Shown one piece after another: positions 1-6,158 of a stretch of 7,841 nucleotides of DNA (the first letter of the stretch is position 1; every line of letters begins with the position of its first letter). Position numbers and translations under genes: made by a program. A model generated the notes under the pieces. That model was not told where the DNA came from. It made no database searches and saw only the letters and a list, made by a program, of their open reading frames with translations. Source of the DNA: Acidilobaceae archaeon. Lineage in GTDB: Archaea; Thermoproteota; Thermoprotei_A; Sulfolobales; Acidilobaceae. Where the stretch lies: positions 1-7,841 of the forward strand of contig JALUDK010000339.1 in assembly GCA_027044005.1 (NCBI GenBank), in the 5' to 3' direction.

Positions 1-2
1 AT

Positions 3-149
3 TATGGAGATAAATTAGGTATAGCTCGTCCTGCTAATGATAATAAGGAGCATAAGACTAGATATCATAGTATTGTTGAGGAGGTGTATGATGCTGCTGT
101 TGAGTGGATTAGAGAGCTTCTTGGTATAGAGGATGAGTGGGTGCTCTAG
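3..149 (+). CDS. 3' end of an unidentified protein-coding gene (5' truncated by window edge)
   Basis: An open frame runs from the window edge to a TAG at 147-149 and gives about 48 C-terminal residues. The fragment is polar at first (residues such as ARPANDNKEHKTRYH), then forms a plausible amphipathic helix (IVEEVYDAAVEWIRELLG) and ends EDEWVL. The clean amphipathic pattern and the in-frame stop support real coding. I do not recognise the family. The YGD-x(n)-A-x(n)-E pattern followed by a C-terminal helix is loosely like the end of creatininase-family proteins, but that is too weak to assign. The first 120 bases are only about 38% G+C and use T-ending codons heavily (GCT, CCT, AAT, GAT, GTT), unlike the GC-rich genes to the right. 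Confidence 0.6.
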   Translation, partial: YGDKLGIARPANDNKEHKTRYHSIVEEVYDAAVEWIRELLGIEDEWVL

Positions 150-205
150 GGGTCTGGGGTGTTATTTACTTCTGGGGTTCTCTTGCTCTTCTTCTTTTGG
201 GTGTT
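150..205 (+). terminator. Pyrimidine-rich stretch, possible archaeal terminator of the upstream gene
   Basis: Just after the TAG at 147-149 the + strand becomes T-rich, with a run around 176-198 dominated by TTCT, CTTCTTCTTTT and similar. Archaeal transcription often ends at T-rich tracts without a hairpin, and none is evident here. The tract has no uninterrupted run longer than four T. It lies before the preferred start of the next gene, so it could end transcription of the upstream gene. Tentative. Confidence 0.25.
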
Positions 206-216
206 TGGTGTTGTCT

Positions 217-1167
217 GTGCATGTGCTTGTGGGTGGTGTGGGCTTTGTTGGTGCCAACCTTGCTGTCGAGCTCGTTGAGAGGGGGTATAGTGTTGTTGTC
301 GCCTCGCGGAGAGGGTCGGTGGAGAGGAGGCCAGGGCTGGCCCGGTTCCTGGAGGGGCTTGGTGTTAGGATTGTAGTGGCCAGGAGCCTCTGGGGCTTGG
401 ATATGGGGGGTTTGGGCGATGTGTACTACTACCTCCCGGGCGCGCTTACCGGGGGGTACAGGGCGATGCTCGAGGCCCATGTCAAGCTCCTCGAGAAGAC
501 TATTAGTGACGTGGCTGAGACCGGGGCGGGGCTTGTGTATGTGAGTAGCATCGCTGCGCTGGGCGTGGGTAGGGAGTGGAGGAGGGGGTGCACGGTCTAC
601 GAGGAGGAGAGGCACCTGGCCGGGGATAGGGTCTACCCCAGTATACACATGGAGACGAAGGCTATGGGAGAGAGGCTGCTGGTCGAGAAGGGAGGAGCGC
701 TGGGGTGGTGGAGTATAGTTAGGCCTGGGGTGGTCTTCGGCCCCTGGGGAGGCCACCTGGAGTGGAGGCTCCTCTACATGGCCTCCAGGCTCCGTGTCGG
801 GCCCAGGCTGGGTAGGGGGGTGCCCCACATCTACTCCCAGGACCTCGCCAGGATCCTGGCTGACGCGGGTGAGGGCAGGCACCGGGGAGCCTGGGTCAAC
901 GCCGTGGATCCGCTGCACCCGGATCTGGCAGACTTGTTCCGGGCCCTATGCAGGGGGCTCGGCCACTCCAGGTGCGCTACTATCCCGGTGTGGCCCCTCG
1001 TCTCGCTGGCTGGGAGGGCCTCGGGTAGGGGGAGCCCGTTGAGGCTCATCTACTCTATACTAGCCCATGGGTGTAGGTATGACTCTCGCCGCCTGGAGGG
1101 GTTCCAGTGGACCCCGCTGGAGGAGCAGGCTAGGGGCTTCATAGAGTGGGCTAGGAGGTGGCTGTAG
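217..1167 (+). CDS. NAD(P)-binding extended short-chain dehydrogenase / sugar epimerase-like protein
   Basis: The 316-residue product has the extended SDR (NAD-dependent epimerase/dehydratase) layout. The nucleotide-binding loop GGVGFVG lies at residues 6-12, directly after the first beta strand. YVSSIAALG (about 108-116) supplies the catalytic Ser, TKAMGE carries the active-site Lys at 148, and RPGVVFGPWG is the usual post-active-site strand and loop. A C-terminal substrate-binding part ends with a family-like YDSRRLEGFQWTP segment. The residue four before the Lys, normally Tyr, is His144 (codon CAC). GTG 217 was chosen because GGTG (207-210) sits six bases upstream and the Rossmann strand begins at once. 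A longer frame from ATG 133 would add 28 hydrophobic, Cys-rich residues and overlap the previous stop. Substrate unknown: a nucleotide-sugar or sterol-like substrate is typical of the family, but nothing nearby points to one. The gene overlaps the convergent phoU by 17 bp. Confidence 0.85.
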   Translation: MHVLVGGVGFVGANLAVELVERGYSVVVASRRGSVERRPGLARFLEGLGVRIVVARSLWGLDMGGLGDVYYYLPGALTGGYRAMLEAHVKLLEKTISDVAETGAGLVYVSSIAALGVGREWRRGCTVYEEERHLAGDRVYPSIHMETKAMGERLLVEKGGALGWWSIVRPGVVFGPWGGHLEWRLLYMASRLRVGPRLGRGVPHIYSQDLARILADAGEGRHRGAWVNAVDPLHPDLADLFRALCRGLGHSRCATIPVWPLVSLAGRASGRGSPLRLIYSILAHGCRYDSRRLEGFQWTPLEEQARGFIEWARRWL

Positions 1168-1765
1168 GCCCCGTGAGGCCGCTTAGGTATACTGCGTGGT
1201 CTGCTATCCTCTCCAGGTGCCTTAGGATTAGGAGGTCTACGACCTCGCCACGGGTCAGGGTCTCCTCCCTCCCTATCCTTGCGAGCATCCTGGTGTAGGC
1301 CGTGTCTACCTGGTTGTCCTTCTCCGCCACCCTCCTCCTCGCCTCCCCGTCCCCGTGCCTGTAGGCCCTGTAGGCGTCCTCCACCATCTCCCTCACTATG
1401 GTGGTGACCTGGGCCACGCTGGGGGTGTGCTTGAGCCCGCCGCTGGAGGTGTAGGCTATAACCCTGTTTATCTCCCTACAGTACCTTGCTATCCTGTATA
1501 GGTCGTAGGAGGCCCTTATCAGCGACTTCGCCTCCAGGAGCTCTGGGCCCAGGGGCTGGTACTTTGCTATGAAGAATGTGGCCTGCTCCTCCACCACTCC
1601 CATAAGTGTCTCAACGATGTATAGCTTGTCCTCCAGGCCGTCGACCTCCCTCCACTCCCCTATGCCCCTGACCGTGTCTTCGAGGAGCCTAGCAACTATA
1701 CCGTACATGCGGTCGAGGCTGGAGTATATGCGGTCCAGGTCCCTCCTAGCCAGGTCGAGGCCCAC
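1151..1765 (-). CDS. phoU: PhoU-like phosphate transport regulator
   Basis: The 204-residue all-helical protein has the two-repeat PhoU organisation. Repeat one has YQPLGPELLEAKSLI (about 69-83), matching the family's QPVAxDLR helix. Repeat two ends with LERIADHAVYL (184-194), matching the family LERIGDHA motif with Glu185 and Asp189 as metal ligands. In repeat one the matching position reads LYRIARYC (89-96), so those ligands are Tyr90 and Arg94. PhoU is a cytoplasmic peripheral protein that modulates Pst transport and, in bacteria, signalling to PhoR; no sensor kinase is seen here. At 204 residues it is slightly shorter than typical bacterial PhoU. The start is GTG 1765, sharing one base with the pstB stop (TAGTG), with GGGAGGTGA six bases upstream, so translation is probably coupled. 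It is the last gene of the pst operon and its 3' end overlaps the convergent SDR gene. Confidence 0.9.
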   Translation of the reverse strand: MGLDLARRDLDRIYSSLDRMYGIVARLLEDTVRGIGEWREVDGLEDKLYIVETLMGVVEEQATFFIAKYQPLGPELLEAKSLIRASYDLYRIARYCREINRVIAYTSSGGLKHTPSVAQVTTIVREMVEDAYRAYRHGDGEARRRVAEKDNQVDTAYTRMLARIGREETLTRGEVVDLLILRHLERIADHAVYLSGLTGPTATS

Positions 1766-2523
1766 TACACCTCACCTCCCAGGAACTTCCTCGTGAGCTC
1801 GTGGCGGGGGTGGAGCACTACCTCCCTCGTGGGGCCGTACTCCACAACCCTGCCCTGGTATATGAATAGTATGTGGTCCGAGATCCTAGCCGCCTGCTGG
1901 GGGGTGTGGGTCACTATTATCACCGTCGCCATAGTAGTCTTCGCATACTCCATAATGGACCTCTCGATCTTCACGGTCGAAACCGGGTCTATATTAGCGG
2001 TGGGCTCGTCTAGGAGGAGGACCCGGGGCTTCAGGGCGAGGGCCCTGGCCAGGCTGAGCCTCTGCTTCTGCCCCCCGCTAAGCTGGTGCGGGTAGTCCCT
2101 CAGCCTATCCTTGACCTCGTCCCATAGGTGGGCCATCTTCAGGGCCCACTCGACTAGCCTATCCAGCTCCTCCCCCCGGGCTAGCCCGTGGATCCTGGGC
2201 CCGATGGCCACGTTGTCGTATATAGTCATGTGGGGGAAGGGGTTGGGCTCCTGGAACACCATCCCGGTCCTCCTCCTGACCTCGTAGGGGTCTGCCCTCA
2301 AGGCGTCTAGGCTGCCTAGGAGGACCTTGCCCTCCACCCTGGCCCCGGGTATGAGGTCTATAAGCCTGTTGATCACCCTGATCAGGGTGCTCTTCCCGCT
2401 GCCCGAGGGCCCCATGACTGCGGTTACCGCCCCGGGAGGGGCCTTCATGGACACATCCTTGAGTATATGCGAGCCCCCGATCCACACGTTCAGATCCGAG
2501 ACCTTGACCTCGACAGGCTCCAC
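1765..2523 (-). CDS. pstB: Phosphate ABC transporter ATP-binding protein PstB
   Basis: The 252-residue ABC ATPase couples ATP hydrolysis to phosphate import through PstC-PstA at the cytoplasmic face. Every nucleotide-binding motif is intact: Walker A GPSGSGKST (38-46), Q-loop VFQEPNPFP (Gln91), signature LSGGQKQR (148-155), Walker B VLLLDEP (168-174) followed by a D-loop, and switch His206 in VTHT. The FQEPNPFP loop after Walker A is typical of PstB rather than of general ABC ATPases. The start is GTG 2523, which shares its first base with the pstA stop (TAGTG), has GGGAGGTGA seven bases upstream, and gives the normal family length. An upstream in-frame start at 2622 would add 33 low-complexity His/Pro/Gly-rich residues inside pstA and is rejected. 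Confidence 0.96.
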   Translation of the reverse strand: MEPVEVKVSDLNVWIGGSHILKDVSMKAPPGAVTAVMGPSGSGKSTLIRVINRLIDLIPGARVEGKVLLGSLDALRADPYEVRRRTGMVFQEPNPFPHMTIYDNVAIGPRIHGLARGEELDRLVEWALKMAHLWDEVKDRLRDYPHQLSGGQKQRLSLARALALKPRVLLLDEPTANIDPVSTVKIERSIMEYAKTTMATVIIVTHTPQQAARISDHILFIYQGRVVEYGPTREVVLHPRHELTRKFLGGEV

Positions 2524-3380
2524 TAGAGCTTCACCTCCCTGAATAAGAGCCTGAGGAGGGCGAATATTGCTAGGATGATGAGGGTGAGCAGTAGAGCTGC
2601 CCCCCAGGCCAGGTCCTGCCAATTACTATAGGGGGTCTGGGCGAACTGGAAGATTAGTAGGGGGAGCGCATCACCAGGCTCCAGGAGGCTCTGGGGCCCG
2701 GTGGGGTAGCTACCCCGAGCGCTCCCTATGGTGAATAGTAGGGGGGCGGTCTCGGATAGGACCTTGGCCACTCCTATCAGGATCCCGGCGGCGACGCCCC
2801 GGGAGGCTATCCCCATGACAACCTGGAACACAACCTGGGCGCGGGTCATGCCTATGCTATACCCCGCCTCCCTGTAGGTCCTTGGAACCCCCTCCAGGGC
2901 CCTCTCGACGTAGGAGACAGTGTAGGGGAGCATTACTATAGCCAGGGCTATACTACCCGCAGCCAGGCTATACCTCCCCATGGGGACCACGACCACTAGG
3001 AAGACTAGCATGCCGATGAGGACGGTGGGCACCTCTAGGAGGCTCGAAGTGAACACCCTGGCAATCCTAGCCAACCTGCTCTCACGGTACTCCACTATGT
3101 ATATGGCGGTGAGTAGTGCCAGGGGCACCCCTATCAGGCTAGTAACAAGCCCCAGCCACAGTGTGCCTAGGAGGGCAGGGCCCACCCCACCCAGCTCACC
3201 CGAGCCGGGGTAAGCTGGGGGGTCGGTGAAGAAGGAGACCCCGCCCCTGACTATCACCGATCCGCCCCTAACCACCACGGTGGCTAGTATGTGGAACAGG
3301 GGGGCCACTGCAAGTAGCGCTAGGGCTACTGTGACTACTGTGAATAGCCTGTCCTTGACCCTCCTCCAGTCAGGCAACAT
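2523..3380 (-). CDS. pstA: Phosphate ABC transporter permease PstA
   Basis: The 285-residue integral membrane protein has about six predicted helices (roughly residues 13-35, 70-97, 117-134, 141-158, 197-217 and 258-280). The cytoplasmic EAA coupling loop, YREAGYSIGMTRAQVVFQVV (169-188), contacts PstB. The leading charged segment DWRRVKDR followed by a hydrophobic helix is usual for PstA. It pairs with PstC to form the phosphate translocation path. The start is ATG 3380, with AGGAGG seven bases upstream, and it overlaps the end of pstC by 11 nt. The 3' end shares one base with the pstB start. Length and topology match the family and no domain is missing. Confidence 0.93.
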   Translation of the reverse strand: MLPDWRRVKDRLFTVVTVALALLAVAPLFHILATVVVRGGSVIVRGGVSFFTDPPAYPGSGELGGVGPALLGTLWLGLVTSLIGVPLALLTAIYIVEYRESRLARIARVFTSSLLEVPTVLIGMLVFLVVVVPMGRYSLAAGSIALAIVMLPYTVSYVERALEGVPRTYREAGYSIGMTRAQVVFQVVMGIASRGVAAGILIGVAKVLSETAPLLFTIGSARGSYPTGPQSLLEPGDALPLLIFQFAQTPYSNWQDLAWGAALLLTLIILAIFALLRLLFREVKL

Positions 3381-4287
3381 ACCTCACCCTCCTGAGGTAC
3401 ATTATTCCGAGTATATTGGAGGCTATGCCGATGAGGAGGAGTATGAGGCCCCCGGAGACGAGAACGTTAAGCATGAGGGGGTAGAGCTGGGCGTTGGCGA
3501 ACTGGTTAGCTATTAGCGACGATACCGTGTAGGATGGTGCCAGTAGGCAGGAGGGCATGTTGAAGGTGTTTCCAACAACCAGGGCTACTGCAACCGTCTC
3601 GCCCGCGGCCCTGCCGAAGCCTATCAGGGCCCCAGCCAGTATGGCTGGCTTGGCCATCCCCATCATGATCCTCACGTACTCGTACCTAGTGGTGCCAAGG
3701 GATAGGGCCGCCTCCCTGTAGGTCCTAGGGATCTGCCTGTAGGACTCCCTCACCACGGCGTATATGAAGGGAGTGATCATGATCGCCAGTAGCACCCCCG
3801 CGGTGAGTATGGTATTCCCCGTCGTTGGCTGGCAGGAGAAGAGGGGTATGAAGGAGAGGCTCCTGTGGAGCCACTTGTAGAGGGTGTCACCCAGGAGGGG
3901 GGCCAGCACGGCGGCGCCCCAGAGGCCGTAGACTATGGTGGGGAGCCCAGTCATCACGTCTATCATCGAGACGAACGCCTCCCTCCACCGGTACAAGCCC
4001 CGGGGCAGGATCTCCTCGGTGAACACCACGCTCGCCAACGCCAGGGGCATGGCTAGTAGCACTGCTATAACAGCGGAGACCAGGGTCCCAGCCAGGGGGA
4101 TCAGGAGGCCATACTCCCCCGGAGCCCCCTCCACCGGCTTCCACGTAGGCGATGCCAACAGACCAAGGCCATACTCCCTGATGGCAGGCAGGGAGTAGTA
4201 GAGGAGCACTATGAAGAGTAGCACCAGTATAGCGGAAGAGACTATAGCTGGGGGTGCAACAAGCAGCTTGAACCTAGCCTCGCTCAC
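3370..4287 (-). CDS. pstC: Phosphate ABC transporter permease PstC
   Basis: The 305-residue membrane protein has about six predicted helices (roughly 15-32, 63-88, 115-133, 160-180, 216-238 and 270-295). Its EAA loop, TYREAALSLGTTRYEYVRIM (189-208), is followed by KPAILAG and GFGRAAGETVAVALVVGN, which are characteristic of PstC. The long extracytoplasmic loop after helix 1 and the second loop near residues 138-158 are also typical. It forms the channel with PstA and receives phosphate from PstS. The start is GTG 4287, giving a 4-nt GTGA overlap with the pstS stop, with GGGTGG seven bases upstream. Two cysteines lie in external loops (Cys152 and Cys247) and might pair, but that is only a guess. 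Confidence 0.94.
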   Translation of the reverse strand: MSEARFKLLVAPPAIVSSAILVLLFIVLLYYSLPAIREYGLGLLASPTWKPVEGAPGEYGLLIPLAGTLVSAVIAVLLAMPLALASVVFTEEILPRGLYRWREAFVSMIDVMTGLPTIVYGLWGAAVLAPLLGDTLYKWLHRSLSFIPLFSCQPTTGNTILTAGVLLAIMITPFIYAVVRESYRQIPRTYREAALSLGTTRYEYVRIMMGMAKPAILAGALIGFGRAAGETVAVALVVGNTFNMPSCLLAPSYTVSSLIANQFANAQLYPLMLNVLVSGGLILLLIGIASNILGIMYLRRVRYVA

Positions 4288-5369
4288 CCGCCAGCCACCC
4301 CTATCATATCGACAGCCTTCAGGTTGAGGCTCCTCAGCTCCTCCGGGATCGGTACATAGCCCTCCACAACCCTCTTCTGGCCCTCCGTGTTAATCCACCC
4401 TATGAAGGCCCTAACCGCCTCAGCCTCCGGCCCAGGGTACTCCTTGTAGAACAGTAGGAAGGACCAGGTTGTGAGAGGGTAGCTACCCCTCCCCGGGGCG
4501 TATATTATCGCGTCGAAGCCACTGCTCCAGTCTCCGTCGGGGCTACTGGGCAGGCTACCGAGGGCGTTCCTAGCCGCCTCCTGGGCAGCCTCGGGGCTAG
4601 GAGCCACGTACTCGCCCTCCCTGTTCTCTAGGAGGGCTATGCTCAGCCCCTCCTTAACAGCATAGGCGTACTCCACGTAGCCTATACTGTACGGGTTCCT
4701 CTTGACCAGCTCAGTCACGCCCTGATTACCCTTACCCCCTATCCCCCTGCCCGTATAGTCGACCGGCCAGTCGGGGGACTTCCCCACCAGCTCCTGGGGC
4801 CAGAGGCTGGGGGCGGCCTTATGGAGGTATAGGGTGAAGACCTGGGTGGTCCCGCTCGAATCGCTTCTATGAACCACTATTATCCTCTCATGCGGTAGGC
4901 TGACGCCGGGGTTGAGCCTGGATATGGCATCATCGTCCCAATACTCTACCTCTCCCCGGTAGATCAGGGCGAGGACCTCCGCGTTGAGCCTAAGCCCCTC
5001 GACCCCGGGAACATTATAGACAACCGCCACCATGCCAATAACCACGGGGAGCTGCACAACACTCCCCCTAAGCCTCTCCCAAGCCTCGCCAGTGAGCGGC
5101 GGGTCGCTGCCGGCAAAATCCACGACCCTCTTGATGAAGGCGCTCTGCCCAGCCCCGCTCCCCGTCGGGTTGTAGTTGACCACGAGCCACGGGTAGGTGG
5201 ACCTAACCTCCTCACTCCAAGCTTGCACCTGAGGGTAGAGGAAAGAGGATCCCTCTCCATGAAGCACGATAGTGTCTAGAGCTTCGGGCCTCCACCTCTG
5301 CCCGGCATACGATAGCAGCGCCATGGATACGGCGACCAGTAGTAGCAGCGCCGCGAGCCGCCTCAGCAC
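4284..5369 (-). CDS. pstS: Phosphate-binding protein PstS, secreted or N-terminally anchored
   Basis: The 361-residue extracellular phosphate receptor hands phosphate to PstCA. It follows the PstS pattern closely: GEGSSF (38-43), PTGSGAG (68-74), FAGSDPPL (85-92), HRSDSSGTT (167-175, with the phosphate-binding Arg168 and the Ser-Gly-Thr group), and GKGNQGV followed by IGYVEYAYA (about 212-237). These match the phosphate-contacting loops of E. coli PstS. The N-terminus starts MLRRL with a hydrophobic core to about residue 20 and an SYA-G site suiting signal peptidase I. There is no lipobox Cys and no C-terminal membrane helix. The start is GTG 5369, with AGGAGG (5380-5375) five bases upstream. 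A TTG at 5399 would put ten acidic residues before the signal sequence and is unlikely. First gene of the operon. Confidence 0.95.
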   Translation of the reverse strand: MLRRLAALLLLVAVSMALLSYAGQRWRPEALDTIVLHGEGSSFLYPQVQAWSEEVRSTYPWLVVNYNPTGSGAGQSAFIKRVVDFAGSDPPLTGEAWERLRGSVVQLPVVIGMVAVVYNVPGVEGLRLNAEVLALIYRGEVEYWDDDAISRLNPGVSLPHERIIVVHRSDSSGTTQVFTLYLHKAAPSLWPQELVGKSPDWPVDYTGRGIGGKGNQGVTELVKRNPYSIGYVEYAYAVKEGLSIALLENREGEYVAPSPEAAQEAARNALGSLPSSPDGDWSSGFDAIIYAPGRGSYPLTTWSFLLFYKEYPGPEAEAVRAFIGWINTEGQKRVVEGYVPIPEELRSLNLKAVDMIGVAGG

Positions 5370-5409
5370 CAAGCCCTCCTCCTCCACGGTTCCACACAAT
5401 CCACCCTAT

Positions 5410-5420
5410 CCTTTATACCC
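5410..5420 (-). promoter_or_regulatory. Candidate proximal TATA box of the pst operon
   Basis: On the minus strand this reads GGGTATAAAGG, a good archaeal TATA core. With initiation about 25 bases downstream, the start would fall near 5390. That leaves a leader of about 20 nt carrying the pstS AGGAGG site. Position and sequence fit, but the competing box at 5431-5439 is equally plausible. Confidence 0.45.
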
Positions 5421-5430
5421 TGCCTCAATA

Positions 5431-5439
5431 CTATATAAG
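5431..5439 (-). promoter_or_regulatory. Candidate distal TATA box of the pst operon
   Basis: On the minus strand this reads CTTATATAG. It would place initiation near 5409, about 40 nt before the pstS GTG. It may be the main promoter, with the box at 5410-5420 as a second start, or only one of the two may be used. No recognisable Pho-box-type repeat is visible near either. Confidence 0.4.
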
Positions 5440-5460
5440 ACGGGATATAACACTATACTA

Positions 5461-5499
5461 CTATATATAATTCTACATACATCAATATACCATATATAG
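5461..5499. repeat. 8-bp inverted repeat of TATA-like elements in the divergent promoter region
   Basis: CTATATAT at 5461-5468 and ATATATAG at 5492-5499 are exact reverse complements separated by 23 bp. The right copy is well placed to act as the TATA box of the rightward DUF998 gene. The left copy faces pstS but is about 95 bp from its start. In such AT-rich sequence the symmetry could be chance. It might also be a regulator site shared by the two divergent transcripts. Confidence 0.35.
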
Positions 5500-5500
5500 G
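5491..5500 (+). promoter_or_regulatory. Candidate TATA box for the DUF998-DUF2175 transcript
   Basis: CATATATAGG lies about 26 bp upstream of a predicted initiation point near 5521, which would leave a leader of roughly 25 nt before GTG 5546. It is the closest TATA-like element to the rightward gene. The surrounding AT-rich sequence offers alternatives at 5463-5470. Confidence 0.4.
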
Positions 5501-5545
5501 ACCAGCATAATATCCCAGAGCCCCCACACCCCATGGGTGCAACCT

Positions 5546-6106
5546 GTGCGGGGATGCATGCTAGCCCTGGCAGCAATGATCCTTGCATGGATCGTCATAG
5601 GAGCCTCGTGGATGCTCAACCCATGGTTCGACTTCTGGGACGACGCCTTCAGCGACCTCGGAGTCCCAGGACAGGCTAGTTACCCGTGGGTCTACAATTA
5701 TGGGCTCATAGCTACAGGTATGTTACTGATAGGCTACTCCATATACCTCTACAGGTGGGCCAGGTACAAGCCCGAGGCCCTAGCCTCCGGCCTGATGGCG
5801 ATGGCGGGGATATTCCTTGCCCTCATTGGGGTCTACCCTGGTGGTACGAGGCCCCACGTATTCGTGTCGACATGGTTCTTCATACAGATCGACATGGCGC
5901 TCATACCACTCATGTACTCCCTCTGGAGGAACCGGGGCTTCAAGCCAGCCGCCTGGGGCCTGGCCCTAGCCCTCCTGGCATTCCCAGTATTCCTGGCCGT
6001 GGAGGCACTTGTCGGTTGGCCTAGCGTCGCGGCTGGCGAGGCCTATGGCATACTAGTCATAGACGTGACCGTCGTAATTGCGCTGGTGTACCAGTGCCGG
6101 GAGTAG
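5546..6106 (+). CDS. DUF998-type six-helix membrane protein, function unknown
   Basis: The 186-residue hydrophobic protein has six predicted membrane helices (roughly residues 5-24, 52-69, 81-98, 106-124, 135-155 and 167-183). The loop after helix 1, NPWFDFWDDAFSDLG, carries the SDLG signature of DUF998. The GVYPGGTRPHVFVSTWFF segment between helices 3 and 4 matches the family's G-hydrophobic-P...H pattern. The biochemical role of the family is not known to me. Start choice is uncertain: GTG 5546 has GGTG six bases upstream, as for two other genes here, while GTG 5537 and ATG 5558 are in frame and change only a few residues before helix 1. It is divergent from pstS and 50 nt upstream of the DUF2175 gene, with which it probably shares a transcript. 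Conserved acidic residues in the first loop (Asp29, Asp32, Asp33, Asp37) could be functional. Confidence 0.8.
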   Translation: MRGCMLALAAMILAWIVIGASWMLNPWFDFWDDAFSDLGVPGQASYPWVYNYGLIATGMLLIGYSIYLYRWARYKPEALASGLMAMAGIFLALIGVYPGGTRPHVFVSTWFFIQIDMALIPLMYSLWRNRGFKPAAWGLALALLAFPVFLAVEALVGWPSVAAGEAYGILVIDVTVVIALVYQCRE

Positions 6107-6130
6107 GCTACCGTTATTACCCCGACACCC

Positions 6131-6158
6131 ATCCCCATAGTTGCTGGTGGCTGGGGAT
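6131..6158 (+). repeat. Inverted repeat spanning the DUF2175 ribosome binding site and start codon
   Basis: ATCCCCA (6131-6137) and TGGGGAT (6152-6158) are perfect 7-bp complements around a 14-nt loop that contains the GGTGG Shine-Dalgarno site (6146-6150). The right arm includes the first two bases of the ATG at 6157. In RNA this hairpin could hide the start codon. It could also arise by chance in GC-rich sequence. Confidence 0.35.

Noticed and set aside
133..216. N-terminal extension of the SDR from ATG 133
   Set aside because: It adds 28 hydrophobic Cys/Ser-rich residues before the Rossmann strand, overlaps the upstream stop by 17 nt and lacks a ribosome site. GTG 217 has GGTG six bases upstream.
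166..918. A 250-residue open frame on the minus strand opposite the SDR gene
   Set aside because: It is antisense to a clear SDR coding sequence and is Pro/His-rich with no recognisable domain. GC-rich coding DNA commonly gives such shadow frames.
2524..2622. 33-residue N-terminal extension of PstB
   Set aside because: It lies wholly inside pstA and is low-complexity. GTG 2523 has a strong ribosome site and gives the normal family length.
5400..5536. AT-rich stretch as a replication origin
   Set aside because: No origin-recognition-box-like repeats and no cdc6/orc1 gene nearby. TATA boxes of two divergent transcripts explain the composition.
6094..6156. 21-residue N-terminal extension of the DUF2175 protein
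   Set aside because: It overlaps the end of the DUF998 gene. ATG 6157 is preceded by GGTGG and followed directly by the conserved zinc motif.
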